Shown here piece by piece: positions 17,687 to 26,290 of a stretch of 64,000 nt of DNA. Below the pieces are notes generated by a model that saw only the letters and a program-made list of their open reading frames with translations, did not search any database and was not told where the DNA came from. The stretch is from Sulfurimonas hongkongensis (GTDB taxonomy: Bacteria; Campylobacterota; Campylobacteria; Campylobacterales; Sulfurimonadaceae), in the NCBI RefSeq assembly GCF_000445475.1, contig NZ_AUPZ01000002.1, positions 186,001 through 250,000 of the forward strand, read 5' to 3'. Position 1 is the stretch's first letter. Each line of letters opens with the position of its first letter. The position numbers and the translations under genes were made by a program.

Positions 17687-19084
17687 ATGAAAAAAAGAAG
17701 TTTAGTGCTAGCTACTGTTTTAGGTTTAACTACGATTGTTTCAGCAGATACCCTTAAAGATGCATTTAAAAAGGGGACTGTTCAAGGGGGACTAAAGTCT
17801 TTTTATATAAGTCGGACTTATGATTGGGAAAGTGGATTTGGCAAAAATCCATCTAAGTACACTCGTGATGGGCTCTCTTTTGGTGGATATTTAGGTTATC
17901 AAACAGCATCTTACTACGGTTTTGATGCAGGTGCTACATTTTACACTACAAACAAAGTAGACAACAAATCAGACAACACGCTTAAAAACGATAACACTCT
18001 GTTTGGTGCTGATGGTAGAAGTTATAGTGTTTTAGGAGAGGCTTATATAAGCTACACACTAGCAAATACTAACATTAGAGTTGGAAGACAAAGCATAAAC
18101 ACTCCTTTTGCAGCTCCAAACAACTTTAGAATGCTACCAAATACTTTTGAAGGCGTTGTTGTAAAAAACAGTGATATAGCAGACACTAAATTTGAACTAG
18201 GTCATATCACTCGTGTTCAAACAAACGGTTTTGCAAACTCAGTCCCTGTACCAAACAATGTGCTGAACCCAAATGATGCTATGACAAGGCTGAGCTTACT
18301 TTATGGTTTTGGACCAGGATACAAGGTTGGAGAGTTTGAATCCATTGCAGATGTTTACTTAGGTCAAAACAACAAAAAAAATACAGCTGGTATGACCTAC
18401 TTAAGTACAACCTACACAGGCTTTGATGGCATAAAATTAGAAATATGGGATCAATATATTCATGACATTATGAACATAATAGTTGCTAAGGTTAGTTACA
18501 AAGGCAGACTAAGTGTTTTTAATACCTTTGCATCTATGTTTTACACCAAGCAAGATAATGTTGGAGATAACCTACTTGGAAAAGCATTTAATACAGCGGG
18601 CGATGACAAAGATGTAGATGCAAGCCAATGCGGAGCAATGCTTAAAGCTTCACTAAATAATGGCTTTGGAATTGATTTGCGTTATGTAAACACTCCAGCA
18701 TCACAGGGAAGCGTTTTAGACGGTGGCATTATAAACGCACTAGGTGGAGCTAATCCTTTTATAATCTCTCAAGGAGCACTGCACGCTAACTTGGGAGACA
18801 CCTCTTCTATTTTGCTAGGAGTTAATTACAATCTTAAACATCTGACTGGAGTAGATATCCTAGCAATGCTTAAGTATTTTGAGTATGATATTGGCAAATA
18901 CAATGGCTACCAAAGTGGTTATGAATGGGAAACAAAAGAGTTTGATTTTGATCTTGTATATCAAGTGAGATCAAAATTTAAACTTCAAGCAAGAGGTAGT
19001 TTTACTAAGGATTGGCTAGATTTAGGTGGCACTAAAAAATTGAGTTTTGATGAATATCGTTTAATAGCGTATTATAAATTTTAG
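17687..19084 (+). CDS. OprD-family outer membrane porin
   Basis: The 465-residue protein has a signal peptide (KKRSLVLATVLGLTTIVSA) and a mature part of alternating hydrophobic and polar residues typical of a beta barrel, ending in RLIAYYKF with the aromatic C-terminal residue recognised by the Bam machinery. The N-terminal part (TLKDAFKKGTVQGGLKSFYI) and the RVGRQSINTPFA segment fit OprD-type porins of Campylobacterota, which admit small organic acids and amino acids. AAGGGAAGAG precedes the ATG. Its position before the aryl-acid operon suggests a role in uptake of related acids, which is inference. Confidence 0.88.
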   Translation: MKKRSLVLATVLGLTTIVSADTLKDAFKKGTVQGGLKSFYISRTYDWESGFGKNPSKYTRDGLSFGGYLGYQTASYYGFDAGATFYTTNKVDNKSDNTLKNDNTLFGADGRSYSVLGEAYISYTLANTNIRVGRQSINTPFAAPNNFRMLPNTFEGVVVKNSDIADTKFELGHITRVQTNGFANSVPVPNNVLNPNDAMTRLSLLYGFGPGYKVGEFESIADVYLGQNNKKNTAGMTYLSTTYTGFDGIKLEIWDQYIHDIMNIIVAKVSYKGRLSVFNTFASMFYTKQDNVGDNLLGKAFNTAGDDKDVDASQCGAMLKASLNNGFGIDLRYVNTPASQGSVLDGGIINALGGANPFIISQGALHANLGDTSSILLGVNYNLKHLTGVDILAMLKYFEYDIGKYNGYQSGYEWETKEFDFDLVYQVRSKFKLQARGSFTKDWLDLGGTKKLSFDEYRLIAYYKF

Positions 19085-19200
19085 TATTTCTCAATAGTTG
19101 TAAAATTTAGCCTTAATTTAAGCCTTATTTATATAACTATTGTGTAAATTAACAAAAACATATCTTTAACGGATAAATAATTACAAAGAGTGAGACTTTT

Positions 19201-21030
19201 ATGAAACAGACACTAATGGGAAATGACGCGATTGCTTGGGGACTTATCCACGCAAATGTTGATATGATTAGCGGATACCCCGGTACCCCATCTAGCGAGA
19301 TACTAAGCGAAGTTCAAAAGATAAAACATAAACTAAACTTAGATATATATGCTGAATGGGGAACTAATGAAAAAGTTGGTTTTGAAGTAGCTTACGCTGG
19401 TGCGATAGCGGGCAGGAGAACCTGTGCAACAATGAAGCAAGTAGGTCTTAATGTTGCAAGTGATGCGCTTATGAGTGCGGCTTATATCGGTAATCTCGGC
19501 GGAATGTTACTTATCGCTGCTGATGATCCAGGTTTTCACTCTTCTCAAACCGAACAAGATAGCCGTGTTTTTGCAAAGTTTGCTCGCATCCCAGTACTAG
19601 ATCCAGCAACTCCACAAGATGCTTATGACCTTACAAAATATGGGGTAGAACTCTCTGAGAAGTTTCAAATCCCTGTAATGCTTCGTCCTGTTATGCGTGT
19701 TTGTCACGCTAGAGAGATCATAGAGATGGATGATGAGACAAACTTTAAGCCTAACAAGGGCGAGTTTAAGAGAGATGTTCCTCGCTGGGGTGCAGTCCCC
19801 CGTGTTGGTAGATTTGCTCAAGGTGTTGAGCAACTAAATCGCATGGAGGTTATCAAAGAGTATAACTGGGACCATCTTCTAAAAAAAGAGTTTGACAAGT
19901 GTGAGGGTAAAAATAGAGTTCTAATCATCACTAGCGGAACTGGTTATGGCTTTGCTAAAGAGACTCTAAGTGACCTTAATCTCGAAGCTGATGTTGTTAA
20001 AGTTCTTATGCCCTATCCTCTTCCTGTAGAGCAGATGAGAGATAGATTTAAGTCTTACGATAAAGTTTTAGTAGTTGAAGAACCGTACCCATGTGTTGAA
20101 GAGCAAATAGCATCTCCTAATGTTTATGGAAAAAATACAAACTCTATTCATAATATAGATGAGATGAGCAAAGAAGAGATTTTAAAAGCATTTGTAAATA
20201 TCGGTCTTTATGAGGGAGAAAATATCTATGCTACTCCACCATCATTAGACTTTGAAGTAGAGACTCGCCCGCCTGCACTCTGCCCTGGTTGTCCTCATCG
20301 CGATGTTTACTATGCTATTACAAAAGTCTTTAAAAAGAAAAAAGCCATCTATCCATCAGACATTGGTTGCTACACTTTAGCAATTGCACAGGGTGCTATT
20401 GACAGCATTTTATGTATGGGTGCTAGTGTTTCTATGGCTAGTGGTTTTGCTCTTAGTGACCCAGATAAAACAGTTGTTGCTACCATTGGAGATGGAACAT
20501 TTTTTCACTCTGGAATCGCACCACTTATAAACGCTGTCTATCAAAATCATAAGTTTATACTTGTTATCCTAGATAACTCTACCATCGCCATGACAGGAAG
20601 ACAGACTACTCCATCAAGAGAGAACAAAAACATCGACATCAAAAAGATTGTCGAAGGAATGGGGATTGAGTGTATGGAACATCACTACTCTTATGAGATG
20701 CAAGATAACGTTGACTTCTTTAGAGAGGTAAAAAAAATTCACGCAGATGCAACTGGACCAACTGTTGTAGTTGTTCGTGAGTTTTGTATCTTAGATGGAG
20801 AGAGGGCTCCTGAGTTTATCCCAAATATCTTTGCTAAGGTTGATCCTGAGCTTTGCATCGCATGTGATCAGTGTACTACCGTATATAAGTGCCCGCCAAT
20901 GGCTTACAATGAGGACGGCGTTATAGAGATAGACCCTTTTCTTTGTGCTGGTTGTGGTGGATGTTTAGATGTAGTATGTCCAACTGACGCCTTTGTGCAA
21001 GATTTTGACTATCTAAAGAGAGGTAACTAA
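19201..21030 (+). CDS. iorA: Indolepyruvate:ferredoxin oxidoreductase, alpha subunit
   Basis: The 609-residue subunit interconverts aryl pyruvates with aryl-acetyl-CoA, CO2 and reduced ferredoxin. It has the N-terminal pyrimidine-binding domain (GYPGTPSSEI), the PALCPGCPHR segment, a TPP-binding motif (IGDGTFFHSG to ILDNST), and a C-terminal ferredoxin domain with two clusters (CIACDQCTTVYKCP and CAGCGGCLDVVCP). The first motif has an insertion between its second and third Cys positions, as is common for IorA. It begins a tight operon with iorB (1-base gap), paaK, an ACT protein and paaI, which points to aryl-acetate/aryl-pyruvate metabolism. Confidence 0.95.
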   Translation: MKQTLMGNDAIAWGLIHANVDMISGYPGTPSSEILSEVQKIKHKLNLDIYAEWGTNEKVGFEVAYAGAIAGRRTCATMKQVGLNVASDALMSAAYIGNLGGMLLIAADDPGFHSSQTEQDSRVFAKFARIPVLDPATPQDAYDLTKYGVELSEKFQIPVMLRPVMRVCHAREIIEMDDETNFKPNKGEFKRDVPRWGAVPRVGRFAQGVEQLNRMEVIKEYNWDHLLKKEFDKCEGKNRVLIITSGTGYGFAKETLSDLNLEADVVKVLMPYPLPVEQMRDRFKSYDKVLVVEEPYPCVEEQIASPNVYGKNTNSIHNIDEMSKEEILKAFVNIGLYEGENIYATPPSLDFEVETRPPALCPGCPHRDVYYAITKVFKKKKAIYPSDIGCYTLAIAQGAIDSILCMGASVSMASGFALSDPDKTVVATIGDGTFFHSGIAPLINAVYQNHKFILVILDNSTIAMTGRQTTPSRENKNIDIKKIVEGMGIECMEHHYSYEMQDNVDFFREVKKIHADATGPTVVVVREFCILDGERAPEFIPNIFAKVDPELCIACDQCTTVYKCPPMAYNEDGVIEIDPFLCAGCGGCLDVVCPTDAFVQDFDYLKRGN

Positions 21031-21031
21031 G

Positions 21032-21574
21032 ATGAAATATCAAATAGTAATAGCTGGCTTTGGTGGTCAAGGTGTTGTTTTTTTAGTTAAGGTTTTAGCT
21101 ATTTGTGCAGGAAATCGTAATATCGCATTTTTAGGGACTGAAAACCATGGAATGAGTCAAAGAGGAGGCTCTGTCTCTTGTGATATTAAAATAGGCGACT
21201 TTACAAACCCGGTGATCGACAAAAACCAAGCCGACCTTATGATAGCACTAGAGAAAAACGAAGGTCTTAGAAATCTTGCTTTTTTGAAACTTAGCGGAAC
21301 ATTGGTTACAAATGCTAAAGATAAGGACAAATATCCAGAGCTTCCATTTAAAGGTTTTGCTAAAATAGATGCGTTTAAAAAAGCTGAAAATGGAGAGTTT
21401 CCTATTCAAGGTTTAAATGTATATATGCTAGGATTTGCACTTGTAAATGACAAAAACTTCCCATTTAGCGTGCAAGAGGTAAAAGATGCCATCACACAGA
21501 TAAATACAAAAGTAGCAGAGCAAAATATAGTTATCTTAGAGCAAGCCATGAGAGATGCTAAGGAGTCAAAATAA
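21032..21574 (+). CDS. iorB: Indolepyruvate:ferredoxin oxidoreductase, beta subunit
   Basis: The 180-residue protein is the gamma-type domain of 2-oxoacid:acceptor oxidoreductases. It begins YQIVIAGFGGQGVVFLVKVL, the GxGGQG motif that binds the CoA/nucleotide part, and has the family segment GTENHGMSQRGGSVSCDIKIG. It follows iorA after one base and overlaps the start of paaK at the ATAATG junction, so the three are translationally coupled. It forms the IorAB heteromer in the cytoplasm. Confidence 0.94.
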   Translation: MKYQIVIAGFGGQGVVFLVKVLAICAGNRNIAFLGTENHGMSQRGGSVSCDIKIGDFTNPVIDKNQADLMIALEKNEGLRNLAFLKLSGTLVTNAKDKDKYPELPFKGFAKIDAFKKAENGEFPIQGLNVYMLGFALVNDKNFPFSVQEVKDAITQINTKVAEQNIVILEQAMRDAKESK

Positions 21575-22866
21575 TGTGGAATAAAATCGAGGGTGCCCCA
21601 AGAGAAACTATAGAAGAGATACAACTAAGAAGACTTAAAGAGACACTAGAGAGAGTTTATGAACTAACACCTTTTTACAAAGAAAAATTTGATGAGTTAG
21701 ATATATCTCCAAAAGGGATTAAGTCTCTAAAAGATATAGAAAAATTACCCTTTACAAAAAAGCAGGATTTGCGAAACCACTACCCTTTTGGACTCTTTAC
21801 AGTTCCAATGAGTGAAGTTGTTAGAGTTCACAGCTCGAGTGGAACCACAGGAAAACCTACCGTTGTTGGCTACACTCAAGGAGATATGGATGTTTGGGAT
21901 GAAGTGATGGCTAGAGTCTATACAATGGCTGGAGCTACAGGAGCTGATGTTATACATAACGCTTATGGCTATGGACTATTTACTGGTGGACTTGGATTTG
22001 ATGGTGGTGCTAAAAAGATAGGTGCTACAACTATTCCAGCTAGTAGCGGTTTTACAGATAGACAGATTATGCTTATGAAAGATTTCAATGCCACTATAAT
22101 GGCTGCAACTCCTTCTTTTGCACTTCATATGTACGAATCTGCTAAGAAGTCTGGAAGTGGATATCTGAAAGATTTTAAATTAAAATCTGGTGTATTTGGA
22201 GCTGAACCTACAAGTGATGGACTAAAAGAGGAAGTATCTCGTGTTTGGGGGATTGACTATCACGAAGTTTATGGACTTAGTGAGATTATAGGACCAGGTG
22301 TAAGCTCAAACTGCAAACACTCTAAACTTTTACATGTAAACGAAGACCACTTCTATCCTGAAATCATAGATCATAAAACGGGCAAGGTCTTAGAAGATGG
22401 AGAGCGTGGAGAGTTAGTTATAACTTCACTGACAAAACAAGCTCTTCCTATCATTCGCTATAGAACTGGAGATATAACTTCGCTCCATCGCTCTCCTTGT
22501 TCTTGTGGAAGAACTCTTGTTCGTATGGAGAGTATCGTTGGGCGTGTTGATGATATGATAGTCGTAAATGGTGTAAATGTATATCCTTCTCAAGTTGAGC
22601 ATGTCATCGCAAATACTGAGGGAGTTACACTTAACTACCAAATCATCGCAGATAAAAAAGGACATCTTGATAAGATAGATATTTTAGTAGAAGTTAGCGA
22701 TGAAGTTTTAAGTGACTCAGTAGCTGAGATGGAAAAAATCAAAAAAGATATACAACGCTCACTAGCAAACAATCTTTATATAAATGCAAATGTAAAACTT
22801 GTTGAGCCTAGAACACTAGAGAGAAGCATGGGTAAAGCCATAAGAGTTGTAGATAAAAGGGTATAA
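21574..22866 (+). CDS. paaK: Phenylacetate-CoA ligase
   Basis: This 430-residue adenylate-forming enzyme makes phenylacetyl-CoA (or a related aryl-acetyl-CoA) from the free acid, CoA and ATP. It has the ATP-binding loop SSSGTTGKPTVVGYT, the YGYGLFTGG and YGLSEIIGPG segments, the RTGD motif, and the C-terminal GRVDDMIVVNGVNVYPS region typical of PaaK. Length matches the family. With IorAB it can link free aryl acetates to aryl pyruvates through reductive carboxylation, or run the opposite way. There are no phenylacetate ring-oxidation genes in the window, so aerobic degradation is unlikely from this locus. Confidence 0.95.
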   Translation: MWNKIEGAPRETIEEIQLRRLKETLERVYELTPFYKEKFDELDISPKGIKSLKDIEKLPFTKKQDLRNHYPFGLFTVPMSEVVRVHSSSGTTGKPTVVGYTQGDMDVWDEVMARVYTMAGATGADVIHNAYGYGLFTGGLGFDGGAKKIGATTIPASSGFTDRQIMLMKDFNATIMAATPSFALHMYESAKKSGSGYLKDFKLKSGVFGAEPTSDGLKEEVSRVWGIDYHEVYGLSEIIGPGVSSNCKHSKLLHVNEDHFYPEIIDHKTGKVLEDGERGELVITSLTKQALPIIRYRTGDITSLHRSPCSCGRTLVRMESIVGRVDDMIVVNGVNVYPSQVEHVIANTEGVTLNYQIIADKKGHLDKIDILVEVSDEVLSDSVAEMEKIKKDIQRSLANNLYINANVKLVEPRTLERSMGKAIRVVDKRV

Positions 22867-22867
22867 A

Positions 22868-23290
22868 ATGTCAAAAGCTATAAAACAGTTGTCTATATTT
22901 GTTGAGAACAAAAAAGGTGAACTGAGTGATATAACTACGCTTTTAGCATCAAAACATATCTCCATAGAGTCCATAAATCTCTCAGATGCAAGTGACTTTG
23001 GCATACTTAGACTCATAGTTAATGATAGCCAAAGAGCAAAAGATATTTTAGAGAAAAATGGTTTTTCTTCTAAGTTTACAGATGTTTTTGCTGTAGAGAT
23101 TAGTGACCATGTTGGAAGTTTTAACTCTGTTATAAAAGCTCTTGCAAAACAAAACATAAATATAGAGTACACTTATACTCTCACAAACGCACAAATTGGC
23201 GCTTTTGTATTTAAAGTAGCGGATCCTGAGTTAGAAAGTGCTATAAAATCGCTTGAGAGAGAGGGTATCCATCTTCTTAGTGAGATTTAA
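22868..23290 (+). CDS. Tandem ACT-domain protein
   Basis: The 140-residue protein consists of two ACT domains: the first begins KQLSIFVENKKGELSDITTLLA and the second near AVEISDHVGSFNSVIKALAKQ. Such proteins bind amino acids as effectors. Stand-alone copies directly after paaK are a recurring pattern in anaerobes. It starts one base after the paaK stop. I infer that it senses an aromatic amino acid or aryl acid to tune IorAB/PaaK. Confidence 0.88.
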   Translation: MSKAIKQLSIFVENKKGELSDITTLLASKHISIESINLSDASDFGILRLIVNDSQRAKDILEKNGFSSKFTDVFAVEISDHVGSFNSVIKALAKQNINIEYTYTLTNAQIGAFVFKVADPELESAIKSLEREGIHLLSEI

Positions 23291-23301
23291 AAAAGGTAAA
23301 T

Positions 23302-23718
23302 ATGAGAGTTCAAGATATAGATAAAAATGATATAGGTTTTTTAAAGTTTATAGGTGGAGAAGTTTTAGACCTAGGTGACGGCTATGCAGAACTGGGCTTT
23401 GATGTTTTGCCCCATCACAAACAACACTTTGGCGTAGTTCATGGTGGAGCTATTGCCACGCTAGCTGATCACTGTGGTTGGTACGCTGCTGTTTCTGTGC
23501 TTAAAGAAGGTCTTAGTGCTGTAACAATTGAGATAAAGATAAACTACTTAAAACCTGCTAGAGATGAAGTTTTAAAGGCGGAGGCTAGAGTTATAAACCA
23601 GTCAAAAAGAACTGTTTTTACTACTATTGAGATATTTTCAAAAGATACACTAATAGCTTATGCAACAGGAACATATCATATTTTAGATGAACAAAAGGTT
23701 CTTAATAGTGCTAAATAA
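23302..23718 (+). CDS. paaI: PaaI-family hotdog thioesterase
   Basis: The 138-residue hotdog-fold protein has the family motif HFGVVHGGAIATLADHCGWYAA, with the catalytic-region Asp in LADH, and a C-terminal strand pattern ending TGTYHIL. PaaI-type enzymes hydrolyse aryl-CoA thioesters and rescue trapped CoA, which fits its position after paaK and iorAB. GGTAAAT lies before the ATG. The exact substrate cannot be assigned from sequence. Confidence 0.88.
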   Translation: MRVQDIDKNDIGFLKFIGGEVLDLGDGYAELGFDVLPHHKQHFGVVHGGAIATLADHCGWYAAVSVLKEGLSAVTIEIKINYLKPARDEVLKAEARVINQSKRTVFTTIEIFSKDTLIAYATGTYHILDEQKVLNSAK

Positions 23719-24172
23719 CAGAGAAATAAGCGATAGATTTGAAGTTCAAATCAACACACTTTACAACTGGCAAAAGAGCAAACCAAAGCTCTATGCTTAT
23801 CTAAAACACGCTGATTATAACAAAGAGCGAAACAAAGAGATAAATGTACTTCTTGAGTACTATGCAAAGTCCATCAGCAAGAACTTTAGCGTTGAAGAGA
23901 TTCATTATATTATCAACTCCGATATAAACCCACACACTATAGAGCAGATAGACTCGTTGCATAAGATTTTTATCACACTTGAAGCTAAAAATCTCTCCAT
24001 AAAAAGTGACTTTTTACTTGGCATCTATGATAAGTTTCACACTATGAACATCATAGAAAAGTATATCTTTTACAAAAGAGTCTATCGCATAAGAGATAAA
24101 GAAAAATCCTTCTCTAAAGAGAAGATAGAGCTATACTTTAAAGAGTATCTAAGCAGACCAAAAGAGAAGTAA
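23708..24172 (+). CDS. Uncharacterised protein with HTH-like N-terminus
   Basis: I do not recognise this protein. From a GTG at 23708 it is 154 residues. The GTG is preferred over the ATG at 23687 because AAAAGG lies about 7 bases upstream and the overlap with paaI falls to 11 bases. The N-terminal segment REISDRFEVQINTLYNWQKS resembles a helix-turn-helix in which a recognition helix ends in NWQ. The rest is helical, rich in Lys, Glu and Tyr. As the last gene of the aryl-acid operon it may be a regulator of it. Confidence 0.7.
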   Translation: MLNNREISDRFEVQINTLYNWQKSKPKLYAYLKHADYNKERNKEINVLLEYYAKSISKNFSVEEIHYIINSDINPHTIEQIDSLHKIFITLEAKNLSIKSDFLLGIYDKFHTMNIIEKYIFYKRVYRIRDKEKSFSKEKIELYFKEYLSRPKEK

Positions 24173-24309
24173 AGTAGCTTTTTACCTATTTTTTAGTACT
24201 TTTTTGATATAGTTTTACATTATTACATAGATAAAAAAATTTCTTGCTTGGACTAAATTTTATAGATAAAACTTAAAACATCGCAAGATTTTATACTAAA
24301 GGTCAATCA

Positions 24310-25203
24310 ATGAATATAGTAACTGGTTCTTCAACGGCGTTAATAACTCCATTTAAAGATGGAAAACTTGATGAGCAAACATATGCGGCACTTATAAAAA
24401 GACAAATCAACAATGGGATGGATGCAGTTTGTCCTGTAGGAACTACAGGAGAGAGTGCAACTCTTACTTATGAAGAAGATATAAGATGTATGGAAATCGC
24501 AGTTGAAGTCTGTAAAGGTACTAAGACTAGAGTTCTAGCCGGTGCAGGAAGTAACTCTACTGCTGAAGCTATCAAGACTGCACAGCGAGCAAGAGACTGT
24601 GGTGTTGATGCTATCTTCTCAGTAAGCCCATACTATAACAAACCATCTCAAGAGGGACTTTTTCAGCACTACAAAGCAATAGCTGATAGTGTAAGTGATG
24701 TACCTTTTATGCTCTACAATGTACCTGGAAGAACTAGTGTTGATGTAGATGCAGACACAACTATTCGTCTTTTTAATGAGTGTAAAAATATATATGGTGT
24801 AAAAGAAGCAAGTGGAAGCCTAGAGAGAACGGTTGAACTTCTATCTCGTTGTCCTGAACTTAAAGTATTTTCTGGCGATGATGCTATAGACTATCCAATC
24901 CTCGCAAGTGGTGGAGCTGGCATAACTTCTGTTACATCAAACTTAATGCCAGACTTAAAGAGTGAGCTAGTAAGCTTAGCACTAAGTGGTGATTTTGCAG
25001 GTGCAAGGGAGATAAATGAAAAACTATATCCTCTAAACAAAGTTATGTTTTGCGAATCAAATCCAGTACCTATAAAAGCTTCAATGTATATAGCTGGACT
25101 TATAGAGACCCTAGAGTTTAGACTTCCACTAGTTCCACCTAGTTTAGAGAATATGAAAAAGATAGAAAAAGTTATGAAAAACTATGATATCAAAGGACTT
25201 TAA
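24310..25203 (+). CDS. dapA: 4-hydroxy-tetrahydrodipicolinate synthase
   Basis: DapA condenses pyruvate with aspartate semialdehyde in lysine and meso-diaminopimelate synthesis. The 297-residue protein has GTTGESATL, the catalytic Tyr136 in YNVPGRT and the Schiff-base Lys165 in YGVKEASG. AAAGGTC precedes the ATG. The 137-base gap upstream, rich in T tracts, probably carries its promoter. It is followed after one base by a 29-codon ORF and then by fabL. Confidence 0.97.
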   Translation: MNIVTGSSTALITPFKDGKLDEQTYAALIKRQINNGMDAVCPVGTTGESATLTYEEDIRCMEIAVEVCKGTKTRVLAGAGSNSTAEAIKTAQRARDCGVDAIFSVSPYYNKPSQEGLFQHYKAIADSVSDVPFMLYNVPGRTSVDVDADTTIRLFNECKNIYGVKEASGSLERTVELLSRCPELKVFSGDDAIDYPILASGGAGITSVTSNLMPDLKSELVSLALSGDFAGAREINEKLYPLNKVMFCESNPVPIKASMYIAGLIETLEFRLPLVPPSLENMKKIEKVMKNYDIKGL

Positions 25204-25204
25204 G

Positions 25205-25294
25205 ATGCATAAAAATATATCTCTTGCCGACGGCAAAGCTTTAGTTAGAGGAATTTTTGCACAATTCACTTCTGCAAAAAGGAGAATGGCATAA
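25205..25294 (+). CDS. Possible 29-residue peptide between dapA and fabL
   Basis: An ATG one base after the dapA stop opens a frame of 29 codons (MHKNISLADGKALVRGIFAQ, then FTSAKRRMA) whose TAA overlaps the fabL ATG by one base. The AAGGAG serving fabL lies inside this frame. The exact fit between two genes suggests real translation, perhaps as a coupling leader. The peptide has no family I know and could be a chance frame. Confidence 0.4.
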   Translation: MHKNISLADGKALVRGIFAQFTSAKRRMA

Positions 25295-26061
25295 TGAAGG
25301 GGAAAACTCTTTTTATAAGTGGTGGGACTCGTGGTATAGGTAAAGCTATAGTTTATGCTTTTGCTGCAAAAGGTTGTGATGTCGCTTTTACTTACGCATC
25401 TAGCAGTGAGGTTGCAAATGAGATTGTTGCAGATCTTGAAAGTAACTATAATATAAAAGCTCGTGCTTACAAGCTAAATATCTTAGAACCTCTTACTTAC
25501 AAAGATGCATATAAAGAGTTTGACGAAGACTTCGATAGGCTTGACTACTTTATCTCAAACGCCATCATCTCTGGTCGTGCTGTAGTTGGTGGTTTTGCTC
25601 CATTTATGAGACTCAAACCAAAAGGTCTTAGCAATATTTACACAGCTACTGTTGAAGCCTTTGTAGTTGGTGCACAAGAGGCAGTAAAGAGAATGGAGAA
25701 AGTTGGCGGTGGTAGCATCATAAGCATGAGCTCCACTGGTAATTTAGTCTACTCTCCAAACTACGCAGGTCATGGAACAAACAAGGCGGCAGTTGAGACT
25801 ATGGTTAAGTACGCAGCAGCTGAACTTGGCGAGAAAAATATCCGTGTCAATGCAGTAAGCGGTGGTCCAATCGACACTGATGCACTAAAAGCATTTCCAA
25901 ACTATGAGGAAGTAAAAGCCGAAGTAGTAAAACGCTCACCACTCAATCGCATGGGAGACGCAACCGACCTAACAGGAGCTTGTATTTTCCTATGTGAAAA
26001 TAGCTCTTCATGGTTAACAGGTCAAACCATAGTCATAGATGGCGGAACTTCTTTTCAGTAA
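25294..26061 (+). CDS. fabL: Enoyl-ACP reductase, FabL-type short-chain dehydrogenase
   Basis: The 255-residue SDR protein has the cofactor motif SGGTRGIGKA and a catalytic Tyr157-x6-Lys164 pair (YAGHGTNK). That spacing is typical of enoyl-ACP reductases; ordinary SDR enzymes have Tyr-x3-Lys. The segment NAVSGGPIDTDALKAFPNYE closely matches Bacillus FabL as I recall it. It would reduce trans-2-enoyl-ACP in the last step of fatty acid elongation. AAGGAG precedes the ATG. Whether it is the main enoyl reductase or a second one cannot be seen from this window. Confidence 0.82.
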   Translation: MKGKTLFISGGTRGIGKAIVYAFAAKGCDVAFTYASSSEVANEIVADLESNYNIKARAYKLNILEPLTYKDAYKEFDEDFDRLDYFISNAIISGRAVVGGFAPFMRLKPKGLSNIYTATVEAFVVGAQEAVKRMEKVGGGSIISMSSTGNLVYSPNYAGHGTNKAAVETMVKYAAAELGEKNIRVNAVSGGPIDTDALKAFPNYEEVKAEVVKRSPLNRMGDATDLTGACIFLCENSSSWLTGQTIVIDGGTSFQ

Positions 26062-26067
26062 ACAAGC

Positions 26068-26086
26068 TCTCTACATTATGTAGAGA
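26068..26086 (+). terminator. Weak hairpin after fabL
   Basis: A perfect 8-base stem (TCTCTACA / TGTAGAGA, loop TTA) begins 7 bases after the fabL stop. Only a broken T-rich stretch follows, so it is at best a weak terminator or an mRNA 3' end. Confidence 0.45.
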
Positions 26087-26255
26087 TGCTTAAGTTAAAA
26101 TAATATTTTTAGATTTGTCTGTGTAATTAGATATAAAATATTTATGATAAAGAACTGATATCTCAATATAGTCATAAATCAAACCTTACTTATCACCTTT
26201 TAATCCTTATACATAAAATATAATATATATAACATGATTTTTTTGTTTCTTATGC

Positions 26256-26261
26256 TACAAT
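26256..26261 (+). promoter_or_regulatory. Promoter -10 of the GKCG-repeat protein gene
   Basis: The extended -10 TGCTACAAT lies about 30 bases before the ATG at 26291 and follows a run of T residues. AAGGA, the ribosome site, lies about 6 bases before the ATG. The gene therefore appears to have its own promoter, separate from dapA-fabL and from the DoxX gene. Confidence 0.55.
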
Positions 26262-26290
26262 TGTTCTAGTCTAAAACATAAGGATGTCAA

